From: Isoetes taiwanensis
Lineage: Eukaryota; Streptophyta; Lycopodiopsida; Isoetales; Isoetaceae
Length of the DNA stretch: 64,000 nucleotides
Direction of reading: 5' to 3'
NCBI GenBank assembly: GCA_021234155.1
Contig: JAJEKV010000005.1
Span: 13,401,025-13,465,024, forward strand
Part shown: positions 20,612 to 31,852 of the stretch, one piece after another
Layout: each line of letters starts with the position of its first letter
Numbering within the stretch: the stretch's first letter is position 1
The notes under the pieces: model-generated
Databases searched by the model: none
What the model saw: only the letters and a program-made list of their open reading frames with translations
Told to the model about the DNA's origin: nothing
Translations under genes and position numbers: made by a program

Positions 20612-23600
20612 GATGCAACATCATCCATCAAGAACTTTACAAGATAGAATATCACCAATAACCTTGCAGACTAGTCCAATACGAGATACCATACAATCCT
20701 CATGCATCCTTCTTTCAAGAACAACCATAGAGCAATGCAACACAATAAGGTTCATACCAAGATATTTCATAACCAAGTGACAACATTTCATTGCCAAATC
20801 ACAAAGCACGAACATGAAACTCCCTTTACTTATTATCAAGCTAGCCTTTATTCTTAAAGGTTCCTTGAACTAGGCCACATACAATGGTACAACCCTGGAG
20901 CAAATAACCCTATGGTCCCACCCGATAGTAAGATATCTTAAAAAGGTTCGTAAGAGTCTCTATACTCGATTCAAATACTATTCCTCTAGGCTAATGGGGA
21001 CGCACCAGGAAATACATGCCACAATAGCCAGCACTAGGAACGTGTGCCCGGCGATGCCGGGCATTATCTGTGGACATGTGAAATGGGTAGCATGAGTTGT
21101 AGGCGGACTAAGACATTGAAGATGTAATTGTATCCATAGCTTTTATGATTTAGAGTTTAGAGTTTAGGAATGCTGGGCATTAGCCATGGGTGTGGGGAAT
21201 GCGTACAATTAATGGAAGCATAGGGTTTACATTTCTCGATAACAATCTGCCAATGAATGTGGTATATTGGCCATTTCAATTGTTATAACCCAAAGAGGCA
21301 TACTTTACAACTTGATAATTGACCGATACATCTCCATCTCCATGAGTGTCTAGTACTTAAAGATTTCATTTTATACTACTTAAAGACTGACTTTTAATCA
21401 GATGAAGTTGAAAAGTACCAATTAGGGAATTACATATACATTTTTCAACCTAAAAAATGAACAAACAATGTTGTCCAAATTCATTTTAAAATTCACCTTA
21501 AAAAATAAAACAGTGTTTTCACCTTATAAAATTTCGCATTATAACCTTGTTTTCACCTTATAAAATATACAGCATATGACTCAAAATGTTGGCAGCAGTT
21601 ATGCCCTCAGTTTGTCCCATCCATATGATAGGGCTAATATAGACCTAGTAACGCAAATTATGCAGAAACAACTATTCATCCACGGAAAGAGCATTGGTGA
21701 AAATTTTGCCACAGCAGGAGAACATAGTCATGGTCATCTGCAGAGTTGCAGAGTTTCAGCAGAGATACTATCTTTGCTGCATCCTAAGTCTGTGAAAGGA
21801 ACTAAAGCAGCACTTCTTTAGCTTCTTTAGCTAATCTTTTCTGTCATATATTTCTGAAACTCCAATATCACACATTTAAACCTTGTTGACAAAGTATAAA
21901 CTTGCCAGAACAGAAACCATACAGATATTTCTAATGCCGCAAGACAATACATGGTCTCAGAAAAATTAACGCCATAGTGAAGAGCATGTGCATTGAATTT
22001 GAGAACGAATCTAGCAACTCCAAGGCATGTATCTCTCTAAGACTAACTCTGTAATACAATATGCTAATGGAACATGGCAAAGTTTAACTTGGGGAAAAGG
22101 GGGCCAAGCATCTGCAAGGCAATAGGAATTATATGGTATAAGGAACAATTTACATGAGACAAACATTGCAAGAAATGCTCAGTACTTTTAGATAAATAAA
22201 TTGAAAATTTTGTTATTAGCTTTAAGTAGGCTTTTATATGCCTTATGCAAAGAAATAACTGGCTTTAAAGATACTGCAAGGTCAAAATCCTTGTTCATCG
22301 AAACAAAGAAGTGACAACTCTCAAAAATGCATTCAGGAAAGTTGGGAAATGGGAGGAGGCAATTGTTACGTTTTAGGAAAGCATAAAGTATGCTGAGTCA
22401 TTGGAAGTTTCACCATTGCAAACTCTTTGTGACCGTGTTGTAGCAATCTTCCAAAAAATAATTGAGTAACGCATCTGAGATGAGCTGCCAGCAAAATTCC
22501 TTTGGTACTTGATGTTGTCCTAAACTATGCAAGAGCATAGAGAAATAAATGCATGCAATAAAGTGCAACGTATTAAGCAGAAGAAATAGATCATTTACCT
22601 ATTCAAAATTATGCAAGAGCAAAGAGAATCAGTTTGTAGTCCTCCTTTCAAACCATATGCACATAAGCCTTGGTTGGAACTTGCTTCAAAACCTCTTTAT
22701 CTTCTCAGATGGTGGAGTTAATGAGAACTTGAATTTGTAGAGCGTGCAGGATCTAATGCTCCAAGACAATCCTTGAGTTTAGAGCATAATGAAAAATCAA
22801 TAAAAAGAAATAGAGATTACCTATAAATATTTCGTATTTCAAGTACACCTGTACCATCTAGGATTGCTGGATATCTGAAATTCATTTTCCCTCAACATAA
22901 AATTGTGTATGTACTCCTGGCAATAGCTTCTGTAGAAGAACTTGGCAATAGCTTCTGTAGAAGATTTGTTATCGTACAGATGGTATAAGTAAACAGCAAT
23001 GGTGATAAAAAATTATCACTTCCCTTAGGAATACATAAAAAGACCATGCACATGCTTCTGCTACTTACATTGCATAGGAAGAATGGAACAAAACTACCAC
23101 GTTGGACCTCCCATGCCTGAGGAGATTGCTAGGCACAAAAACATTTTTGCTCTCAGCTCCAAATATTACATATCTCTCCATTCAAATAGTTGATCTAGCA
23201 ATGCATTGCTCTCATGCACTTCAGAGAAATAGAGAACCTGTAGTAAAGAAACACAAATGCTGATGCAAGACTATCTTACCATTTAGAATCAAAGAAGACA
23301 TGCAAGAAGAAGCAAAGACATTCTAAATTATTCAAATTTTACTTACCTTAATGTCCTGTTGTAGTCCTATGCAAGGAGTACAGAGCTCTTGCATTTTCTA
23401 ATATACAGGATATTATACATTGCTGTTTTTTCTTTGTTATTTTGGACACCACCTCCACTCCAAGCATGCACTAACGGGTCAAATAGGGTATAGAATAGCA
23501 AAGGACTTACATAATGAGGCTTATGTGCACATTGCAAACAAATCATTATGATTGCACACCTTTGAGATAAGATGGTACAAAACTGGCGTTGGTGTTCCTA

Positions 23601-25908
23601 TAGGAGAAAGATCCGTTCAACCTTGTGAAGCCTGTCATCAGCCTCAATCTAGCTCACATCCTAAGCCGGCGGCACCTGTGATGCTGCTCCTGTTTGGAGG
23701 AGAAGAGCAACGATTCCAAGCTGCTAATGAACCGGTCCTCCAAATTTGCAAACAAAGAAAGTAAGAGAAGAAACAGTTTACCTTTGGTTCGGCGCAGGAT
23801 TTATGTAGAAAAAATAACTCTGGACATGTAACTTGCAGTGTTATATTTGCTTCAGCATTCTTCTTTCTTATGCATGTCTATCCTTCTAGCTCATTCTGGA
23901 CGAACTTCTTTAGACTTCTTTACAAAATCCCTTCTCTAGAACTCTCTCTAGAATGTAAGCAGTAGCATAGGCATTCACCTCCTAAAGCATCTGGACTAAA
24001 ACACTCAATCTGCAGTCATGTGCCAGAGCTTTGCTTTTAAGGTGAGATATATGCCAAAAGCTCAAAGCCGAAAGTAAACTGCAGGATAAGGCCTCACATC
24101 CAAATTTGAAGACCTCCAATATCACTAAGAAACAAAAATCACAGAATGCAAGAATGGCAAGAGAGAGTAGGCGGCAATGCCTTTAGAGTTCACCTTCTGC
24201 TGAAGCCACTGGCGCTCTTGAAAAAATGGAAAGGAGGTAAGAAATGCAATGCATAAATGGTGTTACCTTCCAAGAACACCCGGAAGCAAGAGATTGACTT
24301 TTTCCAGAAGGTTGAATCCTAAAACAAAACCACTAAGAATTAGTTCTAACAGCAGAGCATTCAGATTTTTTGTTCTACTCACAGTATGAGGATCTGCCAG
24401 CTCAATATCCACTGGCGCAATTCAGAAGCGCCAAAGTGAGATGGAGCAAATATCATAGTGCAAGACGTTACCTCGAACCTCGAATGCACACAACAGCTCC
24501 AGCTCCAAATCCACACAATAGCTTGATACGCATCTTATTTTCTAGAGGCATTGAGAGCGAACCAAACATTGTTTGCTTTTGTTTGCTTTATGATCACGTG
24601 AACCCAAGGATGCCAGATTTTTCCATTAGATTGTGCTTGCCGCATGTCATCTGCAAGCAACCTAGTTATAGCCGGAGCTTCAACATTTACTTATGTTTCG
24701 CTCTTCAGATCCAACTTGCATGCCAAAGTACTTCTTTACTAAAGAAACTGGAAGCTTCTCATCCCTGCAGCATCGCCAATCGCCAAAAACTATGCCGCAC
24801 CGCCATAGCCATGCCACAATACCTCAATCCTCTATTACGAAAATACCGCGAGAATTCAAAATTCGCATTAAATGGGGGCAACCGGCGTCCCACAAGGGGA
24901 GCAAAGGAACGCCGCATGCGGCGTAACATGCGGCGTTTCCTGGCACAGAACCCAACCACATCCAAAAATAAAAAAGAAGATACAGGTCAAGGCGGATCGA
25001 TGGGTTATCAACCATGGCAGGGAGATACATACACAGCTATACATCATGCTAATCCAAGACATGACCCAATAGTTTGGGCTGCCCCCTAACCATAACCTCA
25101 AGCCAGGTTCAATAGTTAGAATATAGCAACTTATCTCGATTATGGTTCATTCTACTAGTTAACTTGTTTACCACTAGACATAAACATGCTTCCGACTAAG
25201 CTCATAAGGTCCTATGGCTCCACTATGGCCAGAAGCTCTCATGCCGCTCAAGACTTCTCTTCCCTCAGCATCACACATTTGACATTTACCAATGATTCCC
25301 TTAGCTATGCTAATATTCCATTCAATTCGCTACTTCTCTTCCTTAGCTTTTCTATAATTATGCCCCTTGGCTCCATACCGTGACTCCGCCTAGAAGAAAG
25401 GATTGACATAACTCGGTCTAGTCATGATCCACTCTAGAAGATAATACTAATTATGCATGGTCCTATAACTTCATATGCTAACAAGCATGGTTAAGTAACT
25501 TAGACCTTATATATCTATCTCTAGCAGGGACATGTAAGAACAAATCACTAAAGAATGGAGTCAAGCAAGAATACGACACCGCATTCTATCATGGGTCTAC
25601 GACAAGGGTAACTTTATGTTTCAAACATATAACTTAAAAGGTTCGTAGGATTAGCAAACCTCAAGTCAAGTAATGACCATCTAGGCTAGCAACAATGCAC
25701 CTAGAGACACTTAATGCAATGGCCATCACGATGTTACCAGATATAACAACGTAGTTGGGCGAACCTCTAACTATAACCTAAAAGCAAGTTCGATAGTTAG
25801 AATGGAGAATCAAGTAGGGCTTCAAGACCCTAGGATAATGATACAAACTAGATTTAATAACTTAGAACCTATCAATAGTTATTCATGTATGGTTCCCACT
25901 ACCATGCC
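20612..25908. other. Gene-poor stretch
   Basis: I see no gene I can support. The longest open frame (24370-25089, 239 codons) has no domain and an unlikely composition. A plus-strand stretch at about 22280-22470 reads partly protein-like (NAFRKVGKWEEAIVTF then one stop), but I cannot place it. There is a 23-bp tandem duplication at 22918-22965. A short inverted repeat AACGCCGCATG/CATGCGGCGTT lies at 24909-24937. Parts of 25080-25900 resemble one another (ggttcaatagttagaat at about 25105 and gttcgatagttagaatgg at about 25788), as in old LTR debris. Confidence 0.35.
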
Positions 25909-25921
25909 TAGCTGACATTTA
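25909..25921 (+). repeat. Terminal end of a TIR transposon (copy A), left of the LINE insertion
   Basis: tagctgacatttagg is the same word that opens the TIR element at 30184. The arm continues at 27088 (ggaggttagcaatta), so the LINE fragment in between has split it. Confidence 0.55.
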
Positions 25922-27087
25922 GGAAGGAAGGAAGGAAGGTATTTTTATCGTACACGGAGACCAATCGGTCTATGGGACCCAATACAAAAGCGCAACAAGC
26001 GGATTACTACCCAGATTAAAAAACCCCCGCCCCGAAGAGTTTTCGAGGGAAAAACCGTGGCAGCAATCAGCCTGCTGATAAACTGTTCCAATATACGAAA
26101 TGCAAAAACACACAAATATATACACTCATGCACACTTTGTCGCCGGCCTGACACGGCAGCCAAAGGGGGCAAAGGTGGGCTCCCGATCCAATTACCTCCC
26201 AGATATGCGACCCCGAGCACGTCATGGCGGTGCGTTCATCGGCAAATGTAGGGGCAAGTCCCACCGTACTAAAGGAGCGTGATCCGCCCTGGATCTGGAC
26301 CGAATGCTTGGCAACTCGAAAGTGTGAGACTCATCCTCAATGGCACCTGTTTGACAACACCGACAGAGCATCGTCCCGGCGGGGCTCCCAATCCACCTGC
26401 CCGTCTCGATGCGAAGATGGTGGGCACCTGTGCGAATGATGGCAATGAGTCCACAGGCTGTCCCCGATATGTGAGTGCAGGAGGCATGGGGTGGCGTGAA
26501 GAGGATATGAGAACCACCCTGCATCTTGGCGGATTCACGCCGCATGTCCGTCAGCCCCGGCGTAATGTGTCTAGGGCATCCGGATGAGACCGCATAGCTT
26601 CCGGGTGTGGGCCGAGGAAAGGTCAACATCGTCCGCATAGATGATGAGCCGGGCGATGACCGTGCAAAAAGCCGCCCCATGCTTCGAAGCCGTGGCTCTA
26701 ACCGGTCAATGTAGAGGCCAAAAGTGTTGGTGAGAGGGGGCAGCCCTGCCGGACCCCGATACTACTGGTGAATGCTTGGCCCGTCGGCTGCATCCTACCA
26801 AAACAACTCTCATACAGCCTGTATATGGCATTCTGCACAGGCAGTGGCAGCCCCAGTTGACGCATGGGGACAACCCTGCTTGTGGTCCATTGTCGGGAGA
26901 AACCTTCCTGCAATGCTCTGTTGAACAGGGTAGTGAGGATGCTTCGCCTACCGCCGGTGTTGCCTTCCCATTAGCCAACCAGTTGTGGGCCCTCCACAAC
27001 ATCCTCCTCCGCGAGAACCAACGGGGGGCCATCCTGTGGGGGTATGGGCGTACGCGTCCCTGGTGGGTCATAGAGCTGCTGCAAGTA
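25918..27087 (-). mobile_element. LINE fragment, minus strand, with GGAA-repeat tail
   Basis: On the minus strand, going down from 27080, one reads GVRQGCPLSPTLFGLYIDRL (about 26750), then after a frameshift the active-site YADDVDLSS (about 26650), and near 26380-26340 a C-terminal segment GAHHLRIETGRW with a C..C and ED.SHTF finger. This is the RT and C-terminal end of a plant LINE of a different family from the one at 15 kb. The 3' end at 25918-25939 is a GGAA microsatellite in place of poly-A. It inserted into the arm of a TIR transposon. The 5' end is truncated at about 27087. Confidence 0.75.
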
Positions 27088-27215
27088 GGAGGTTAGCAAT
27101 TACAGAGAAACTGTGATTACCGCCAGTGACACTATTCCCTGATATTTTTTTATGAAAGTGTGCTCTAGCACATGATGAATCTGAATATGCATGTTTATGC
27201 TAAACTTTATTATAC
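27088..27215. repeat. TIR of transposon copy A, inner part
   Basis: ggaggttagcaattacagag through tgcatgtttatgctaaac matches the left arm of the element at 30197-30330 almost base for base, and the reverse complement of 31732-31850. Confidence 0.75.
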
Positions 27216-28370
27216 AGTGCATAACTGGCAGTAACGGAACGTTTTTAGGAATGGTAACCTCTAAAGAACGGGTACGGCCAGGTCTCAATATAGAACGGAA
27301 CGATATTTTTTGAAAACCACTCAAAATTATCAGAAACATCATAATCAATCAATCAATCAATTTATTATCACGCCATTTGAGGGACCCTCAGGTCCATATG
27401 GCAAAACAATACAATGGTTTTTTTTTTTTGGAGGCAATAATCTATCAGAATATTGCCTCCAAATATGATAATTCATGTGAATGAGATTATCAGATCTATA
27501 TGAATGAATGAATGAGACTATCATATGAATGATTGATTTTTAAATAAAAGAACAAACAAATAATGAATTTGCATATTAGCATATCCAAATTCTAAAGGCA
27601 TGAGGGATAATGTGCTGCAGTGAATTTGAAATCCAGCAAAGCTCTCAGTAAGTAAACAAAGTAAACAAACATGAAGAATTAATCAAGATTTAAATTCTGG
27701 AGCAAATCAATTGCATGCATCAGGAATGCACAAAATCAAAAGAATCAGACTAACCTGAATGCTAAAAGATCATCAAGTGGAATTGAAGTGAAGACCCTCT
27801 TGACAGCATGCTTCCTAAAAGGAGGTTATCAAGAATGATGCACTCAAGAAACCAATTTCACCATGCCATACATATGGACAAGTTGTGCATCTAAGTTCTT
27901 TTTTAAATCAGATATGTAGAGCCATCATAAGAGACTGGATAAGACAAAATGCTGGACGTAAATGTTCAGAGCCAACATTATGAACTCCAAGAATAGTAGG
28001 ATGTGTAATTCTGCTACTGTCTAGGCACCTCAAAAGGCTCCACATCAATAAGCAGCCGTGTTGTAATTGATACTTCACCTTATGTGAATAAGACACTAGA
28101 AGAATAATAACCATAAGCTTGAAGTGCTCTCCAAGCTTTAGTTTAAATATGGATATACAGATCAAACCTTATGTATAACCCTAAATAATAGTCTAAAATG
28201 CAGGCTATTTGATCTGTAAATTTGCACTATTCAAGCACGTGGAATTAGCTTTAATCTACACCAGAATAAGTTATATAGGCATGCTTGGCATGCCTTATAA
28301 ATTCACTTGTATTGGAACATGCAAAGAACCTCACAGGAATACATTAAACGATGTGGAAAAATAAAAGCTT
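27216..28370. other. Interior of TIR copy A, no clear gene
   Basis: Holds an ATCA microsatellite (27341-27360), a T-run (27419-27430) and AT-rich DNA. A minus-strand stretch at 27760-27826, flanked by AG and GT, reads KHAVKRVFTSIPLDDLLAF and could be an exon. Its phase does not fit the La-motif exon upstream, so I leave it open. Confidence 0.3.
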
Positions 28371-28372
28371 AC

Positions 28373-28448
28373 CAAAACCCTCTAGATCTTTCTTCACAAA
28401 ATTCATGAGGTAACTATTTGTCGGAAGATTCTCATCGCTGAAATAAAA
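28373..28448 (-). pseudogene. La-motif exon fragment (LARP-like)
   Basis: On the minus strand an acceptor gtgcag at 28449 is followed by FYFSDENLPTNSYLMNFVKK and DLEGF, then a donor GTAAGC. FYFSDENLPT..YLM..V.KD.EGF is the core of the La motif, the RNA-binding winged helix of La-related proteins, most like LARP6-type sequences. Only this exon is recognised; the RRM is absent. It lies between shared TIR sequences, downstream of a cwf18-like fragment in the same orientation, but the reading phase between them does not match. I therefore read it as a separate captured fragment. Confidence 0.6.
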
Positions 28449-28578
28449 CTGCACCTATATATAGCAATTAATCATTCTGATCACTAAGTTCCAGATGAGG
28501 AAAAAAAATTCCTTTGTCCTAGATCCAGTGTGTTAAATTCGAAGTTACATGTACAATAAAATAAAAGCCGTTAACTAC

Positions 28579-28909
28579 AGAGAACCGGAGCATCAAATTT
28601 GGGCAGCACGGAAGGATCTCTTCTTAACTTTCTGAGTTCCTCATCCCGCAAAAAAGCATTCCGAAACCTTATTTCAGGATGAGGTCTGTAGGCAAATTAA
28701 TTTTAAAGAGTTATACAAAACCCATATGAAATACACTCGGCCAAGGCAAAAAAAGCAGAAAAGAATTACTCTTGAGCATCTCCGTTGGCCTCTGTATCAG
28801 CTTCAGGCTCTGCAACATCATGCTAGTCTCCATCGGCTTGAGAAGGCTCGGCAGCTGCACGTAGGGCTTTGAGACGTTCCTTTCTCTCCTATGCTTCGTC
28901 TAGTTCCAT
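28579..28909 (-). pseudogene. cwf18/CCDC12-like splicing-factor gene fragment, two exons
   Basis: Exon 1 (28909-28770) starts MELDEA, then a stop, then ERKERLKALRAAAEPSQADG, a second stop and an acidic end; donor GTAATT. Exon 2 (28685-28579) follows acceptor ctacag in matching phase and reads HPEIRFRNAFLRDEELRKLR then DPSVLPKFDAPVL. KERLKALR, then [LI].FRN...DEEL and LPKF is the CCDC12/cwf18 pattern; this protein belongs to the NineTeen-associated spliceosome. Intron and splice sites are kept, so it was copied as genomic DNA. Two in-frame TAG codons suggest a pseudogene. It lies between TIR-like sequences (27088-27215 and about 29337-29390). Confidence 0.6.
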
Positions 28910-29336
28910 CTCAAATGCTACAAATCACACGACCTAAAAATATTTAGGGAAATTCCAAATACACCACCCAACTTTTAGCTGCAAAATCACTAGAAAACCT
29001 CCGGCAAGATCTTCACGGAATCTGTTGGATCTGTGTCGGGGATGCACTTCATACTTTAGAGCTTCTGTAAATAGGTTTTCCAATCCGGATATGGAAGTGC
29101 TTGCATCTCTCTTAAAAAAACCCTAAAAAAAGCCCTAAAAATAATGGGATGATATTCACACCCACCACAAAAGAAGCCTCCACCACACGATTTGCCCTTT
29201 TTTCTAAAATCAACGGCTAACAAAAGGGTGCACTCTAGAAATACTATTTAGTACACCTGGATGAATACGGCCACCAAATCATATGAAAACCTTAGAGAAA
29301 ACAGTACAAAAACACAAAAAAACCCCTTTTTATAAT

Positions 29337-29390
29337 GCTAGATATTCATAAAAAAATATCAGGGAATAGTCTCTGTTACGGATGCTCTAT
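29337..29390. repeat. Possible truncated right TIR of copy A
   Basis: ttcataaaaaaatatcaggg and aatagtctctgttacgg resemble the inner part of the right arm at 31780-31815. Only about 45 bp match, so the assignment is tentative. Confidence 0.35.
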
Positions 29391-30183
29391 TCTTCCTGCA
29401 AATTCATTAATATATTAGAAAGTAAAACACCACATGGTACTCGATTTACCACCCAACCGGACCAACTAGAAGAGATATCATCAAGTCAAGCTACTCCGCA
29501 AGACTGTATACTACTTCAAAAGCCCTTCTAATCACTTTGTCTGCCTCTTTAATGTTAGTTTGATGAAGAGAGGAAGCGATTTGAGCCCAGATAGAGCCGG
29601 ATTGATCCAAAAATGCCCCAAAACAGTTGATTCTGGGCTTGAAACTGTGAAGTTATAGTGGCTGATAACGGGTGGCCGGAAATACCACAAAAAAAGTCCG
29701 GAAATACCACATCCCGGACTCTAAATACGGCGGTCCCAAGTTCTGGATCTGCCGCAGTAGTGGAATCTGGGCTTTAAACCACCGATTCTGGGTGCCACAT
29801 CCGAAAAATTCAGACTGTAATGGAATGCAAAAATCAAGGTCCTTTGCTGCCCTAGAGCTCTCAGGTTTATCCACCTCTGATCTTCCACCTTAGTGGAATC
29901 TGGACCTAAATCAGTGCAAAACGCTGGAGTCTCTTAAAATAGCATGAGCTCCTAAAATAGCAGCAGCAAGGACAGTGGGCGTGAGCGGCGGTGCAGCAGA
30001 AACGATTTCCCTCCTCGGTGTTGCAGTTTCGCTGATGGGTGTACCCGGGACTGCTAAAACATTTGCAGTGCTGCTATGAAATTAGCCCAAGATGTCACGC
30101 TCTGTTGCAGCCGGCATTTTTTTCCTTTTATGCATGTGAATAGAGCATAAATGCCGAACTCCAAGATTAAAAGAACAGGGGAC
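29391..30183. other. No gene seen
   Basis: A short open frame at 29672-29893 is present on both strands and has no known domain. I see nothing else. Confidence 0.3.
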
Positions 30184-30467
30184 TAGCTGACATTTAGGGG
30201 AGGTTAGCAATTACAGAGAAACTGTCATTACCCCAGTGAGACTATTCCCTGGTATTTTTTTATGAAAGTGTGCTAGCACATGATGAATCTGAATATGCAT
30301 GTTTCTTATGCTAAAATTTATTATATAGTGCATAACTGGCAGTAGGGTAGGCTCGAGAGGGATGGTTGTTTTGGAATTCATATGTATTTTAAAATTTCCA
30401 TTGTGTAGGTTCCATGTGTTGTTTGACATTGAGAAGCATATTGCGAGAATATTGGGAGGAACATAAT

Positions 30468-30590
30468 TTGCTAGACATTGTCTCTCCATTCACTAGATTG
30501 AGGCAGATAAGAAAAACAATATTATGGACAAAAAAATCAATATGTTAAATTATCTGCCTCAATCTAGTGAATGGAGACAATGTCTAGCAA
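30468..30590. repeat. Near-perfect inverted repeat, 41-43-bp arms, 39-bp loop
   Basis: The left arm (30468-30510) is TTGCTAGACATTGTCTC to GAGGCAGATAA. The right arm (30550-30590) is its reverse complement except for two extra bases (TC) on the left. The right arm runs into the start of the PPR fragment (ATG 30571). RNA from it would fold into a long hairpin of microRNA- or siRNA-precursor size. Confidence 0.85.
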
Positions 30591-31000
30591 TGTGGGGAAT
30601 AGTTTAACTGATATGTATGCCAAATGTGGTGCGTTAGAAGAGGCCCGCAGGGTCTTCGACAGCTTTTCTAATCATAGTGCTGTGTCCTGGGGTGCAATGG
30701 TTGCAGGATATGCACAAAATGGCAAGACTCTTCTCGCCTTGGACTGCTTTAAAAGGATGCAAGAAGAAGGTATGCAACCAGATAAGGCAACAATTATGTG
30801 TATAATTCTTGCATGTAATCGTGCTGGTTTGGTAGATGAAGGTCATTGGTACCTCGAACATTCGAGGGAATATCATGGTATCATGCCGGATATAGAAGAG
30901 TACAGCCGCATGATTGAACTTTTAGGCCATGCTGGTTATCTTGTGGAAGCAGAAGATTTACTTCAAGAAACAGCAGGATTTAATGTTTCAGGTTGGACCC
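30571..31000 (+). pseudogene. PPR (PLS-class) gene fragment
   Basis: This reads NSLTDMYAKCGALEEARRVF (about residue 9), then VSWGAMVAGYAQNGKTLLAL, then FKRMQEEGMQPDKATIMCII, LVDEG, and PDIEEYSRMIELLGHAGYLV followed by EAEDLL. These are consecutive P-, L- and S-type pentatricopeptide repeats, as in plant organelle RNA-editing factors. Only about 3-4 repeats remain. The N-terminal targeting signal and the E/DYW end are missing. The frame runs on into the transposon arm and stops at 31056. The ATG at 30571 lies within a hairpin arm and is unlikely to be the original start. Best read as a captured fragment. Confidence 0.85.
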
Positions 31001-31057
31001 CATCCTTGCCTCAAGCCTGCCCTACTGCCAGTTATGCACTGTATAATAAATTTTAGC

Positions 31058-31723
31058 CAGTGATGATTTTAGTGGCACTATATCTTGATCTGGGTATAAC
31101 TATTCTGGCGATAATTTTAGATTCAAAATTTTTTTGGAAGGCGATAAATTTTGCCCATTTAAGAATTTGCGTAGTGCATATGGCGATAAGTATTAATCAC
31201 TAAAGTATGTGTGTAGTACTTGTGGCGATGTCTAAAATCCTACCACATCATTGATGTCACCGAGTGCAACATAATGGCATGCATAAGTGTCACTTAATGT
31301 TGTAAGCTCCCATTTTATTTTGATGATTGTATTTCAGAGTACTATTTTCTCAATATTCCATAGTAAAGACATAAAATGGTATGGTTTTATCGTGCATTTA
31401 AGGCATAAATATGGCACAAATCAGAATTCAAAATCTTCATCTCTATTCTCCCTAGCTATATGGAATTGGTAACTCAATGGCTTTTAAATAGGCGATCTGT
31501 TAGAGATTTAAGAATTGAGATTATTGATAGACAGGCGAAGAAGCTCCTTCACTAAGTTCATATAGTTGGCGAATGTGGTAGAAGAGGGAAGGCTTTTTTA
31601 GAAAAAATTGGCGAATTAATCTCATATTCTTACTGAAGGAAGCCTACTAAACATAGTGGCAAAATTCTCCAAAATCTAAAAATATAGCAATTTTGCGATA
31701 AATAGCCACTAAAATCAACACTG
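31058..31723. mobile_element. hAT-like MITE, copy 1 (666 bp)
   Basis: The ends are CAGTGATGATTTTAGTGGC and (GCCACTAAAATCAACACTG), i.e. terminal inverted repeats of about 19 bp. The element is flanked by a perfect 8-bp target duplication, attttagc (31050-31057 and 31724-31731). No coding capacity. 8-bp duplications and short TIRs fit hAT. It lies inside the right arm of the PPR-carrying TIR element, so it is younger. Confidence 0.88.
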
Positions 31724-31852
31724 ATTTTAGCATAAGAAACATGCATATTTAGATTCATCATGTGCTAGAGCACACTTTCATAAAAACATATCAGGAAATA
31801 GTCTCACTGGCGGTAATCACAGTTTCTCTGTAATTGCTAACCTCCCCTAAAT

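Larger units (their letters stand above)
30184..31852. mobile_element. TIR DNA transposon (copy B) carrying a PPR gene fragment
   Basis: The left arm is 30190-30366 and the right arm is 31001-31057 plus 31732-31852, split by a hAT MITE. The arms are inverted repeats of about 175 bp, from TGACATTTAGGGGAGG through tagcaattacagagaaact to cataactggcagtaggg. Between them lie a 41-bp hairpin and a PPR gene fragment, but no transposase. No target-site duplication is obvious. The design is that of Pack-type (gene-capturing) non-autonomous elements such as Pack-MULEs, but I cannot fix the superfamily. Confidence 0.7.

Noticed and set aside
24370-25089. 239-codon open frame
   Set aside because: Long, but with no domain, no codon bias visible and an odd composition; other frames in the same place are also open. 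Probably chance.
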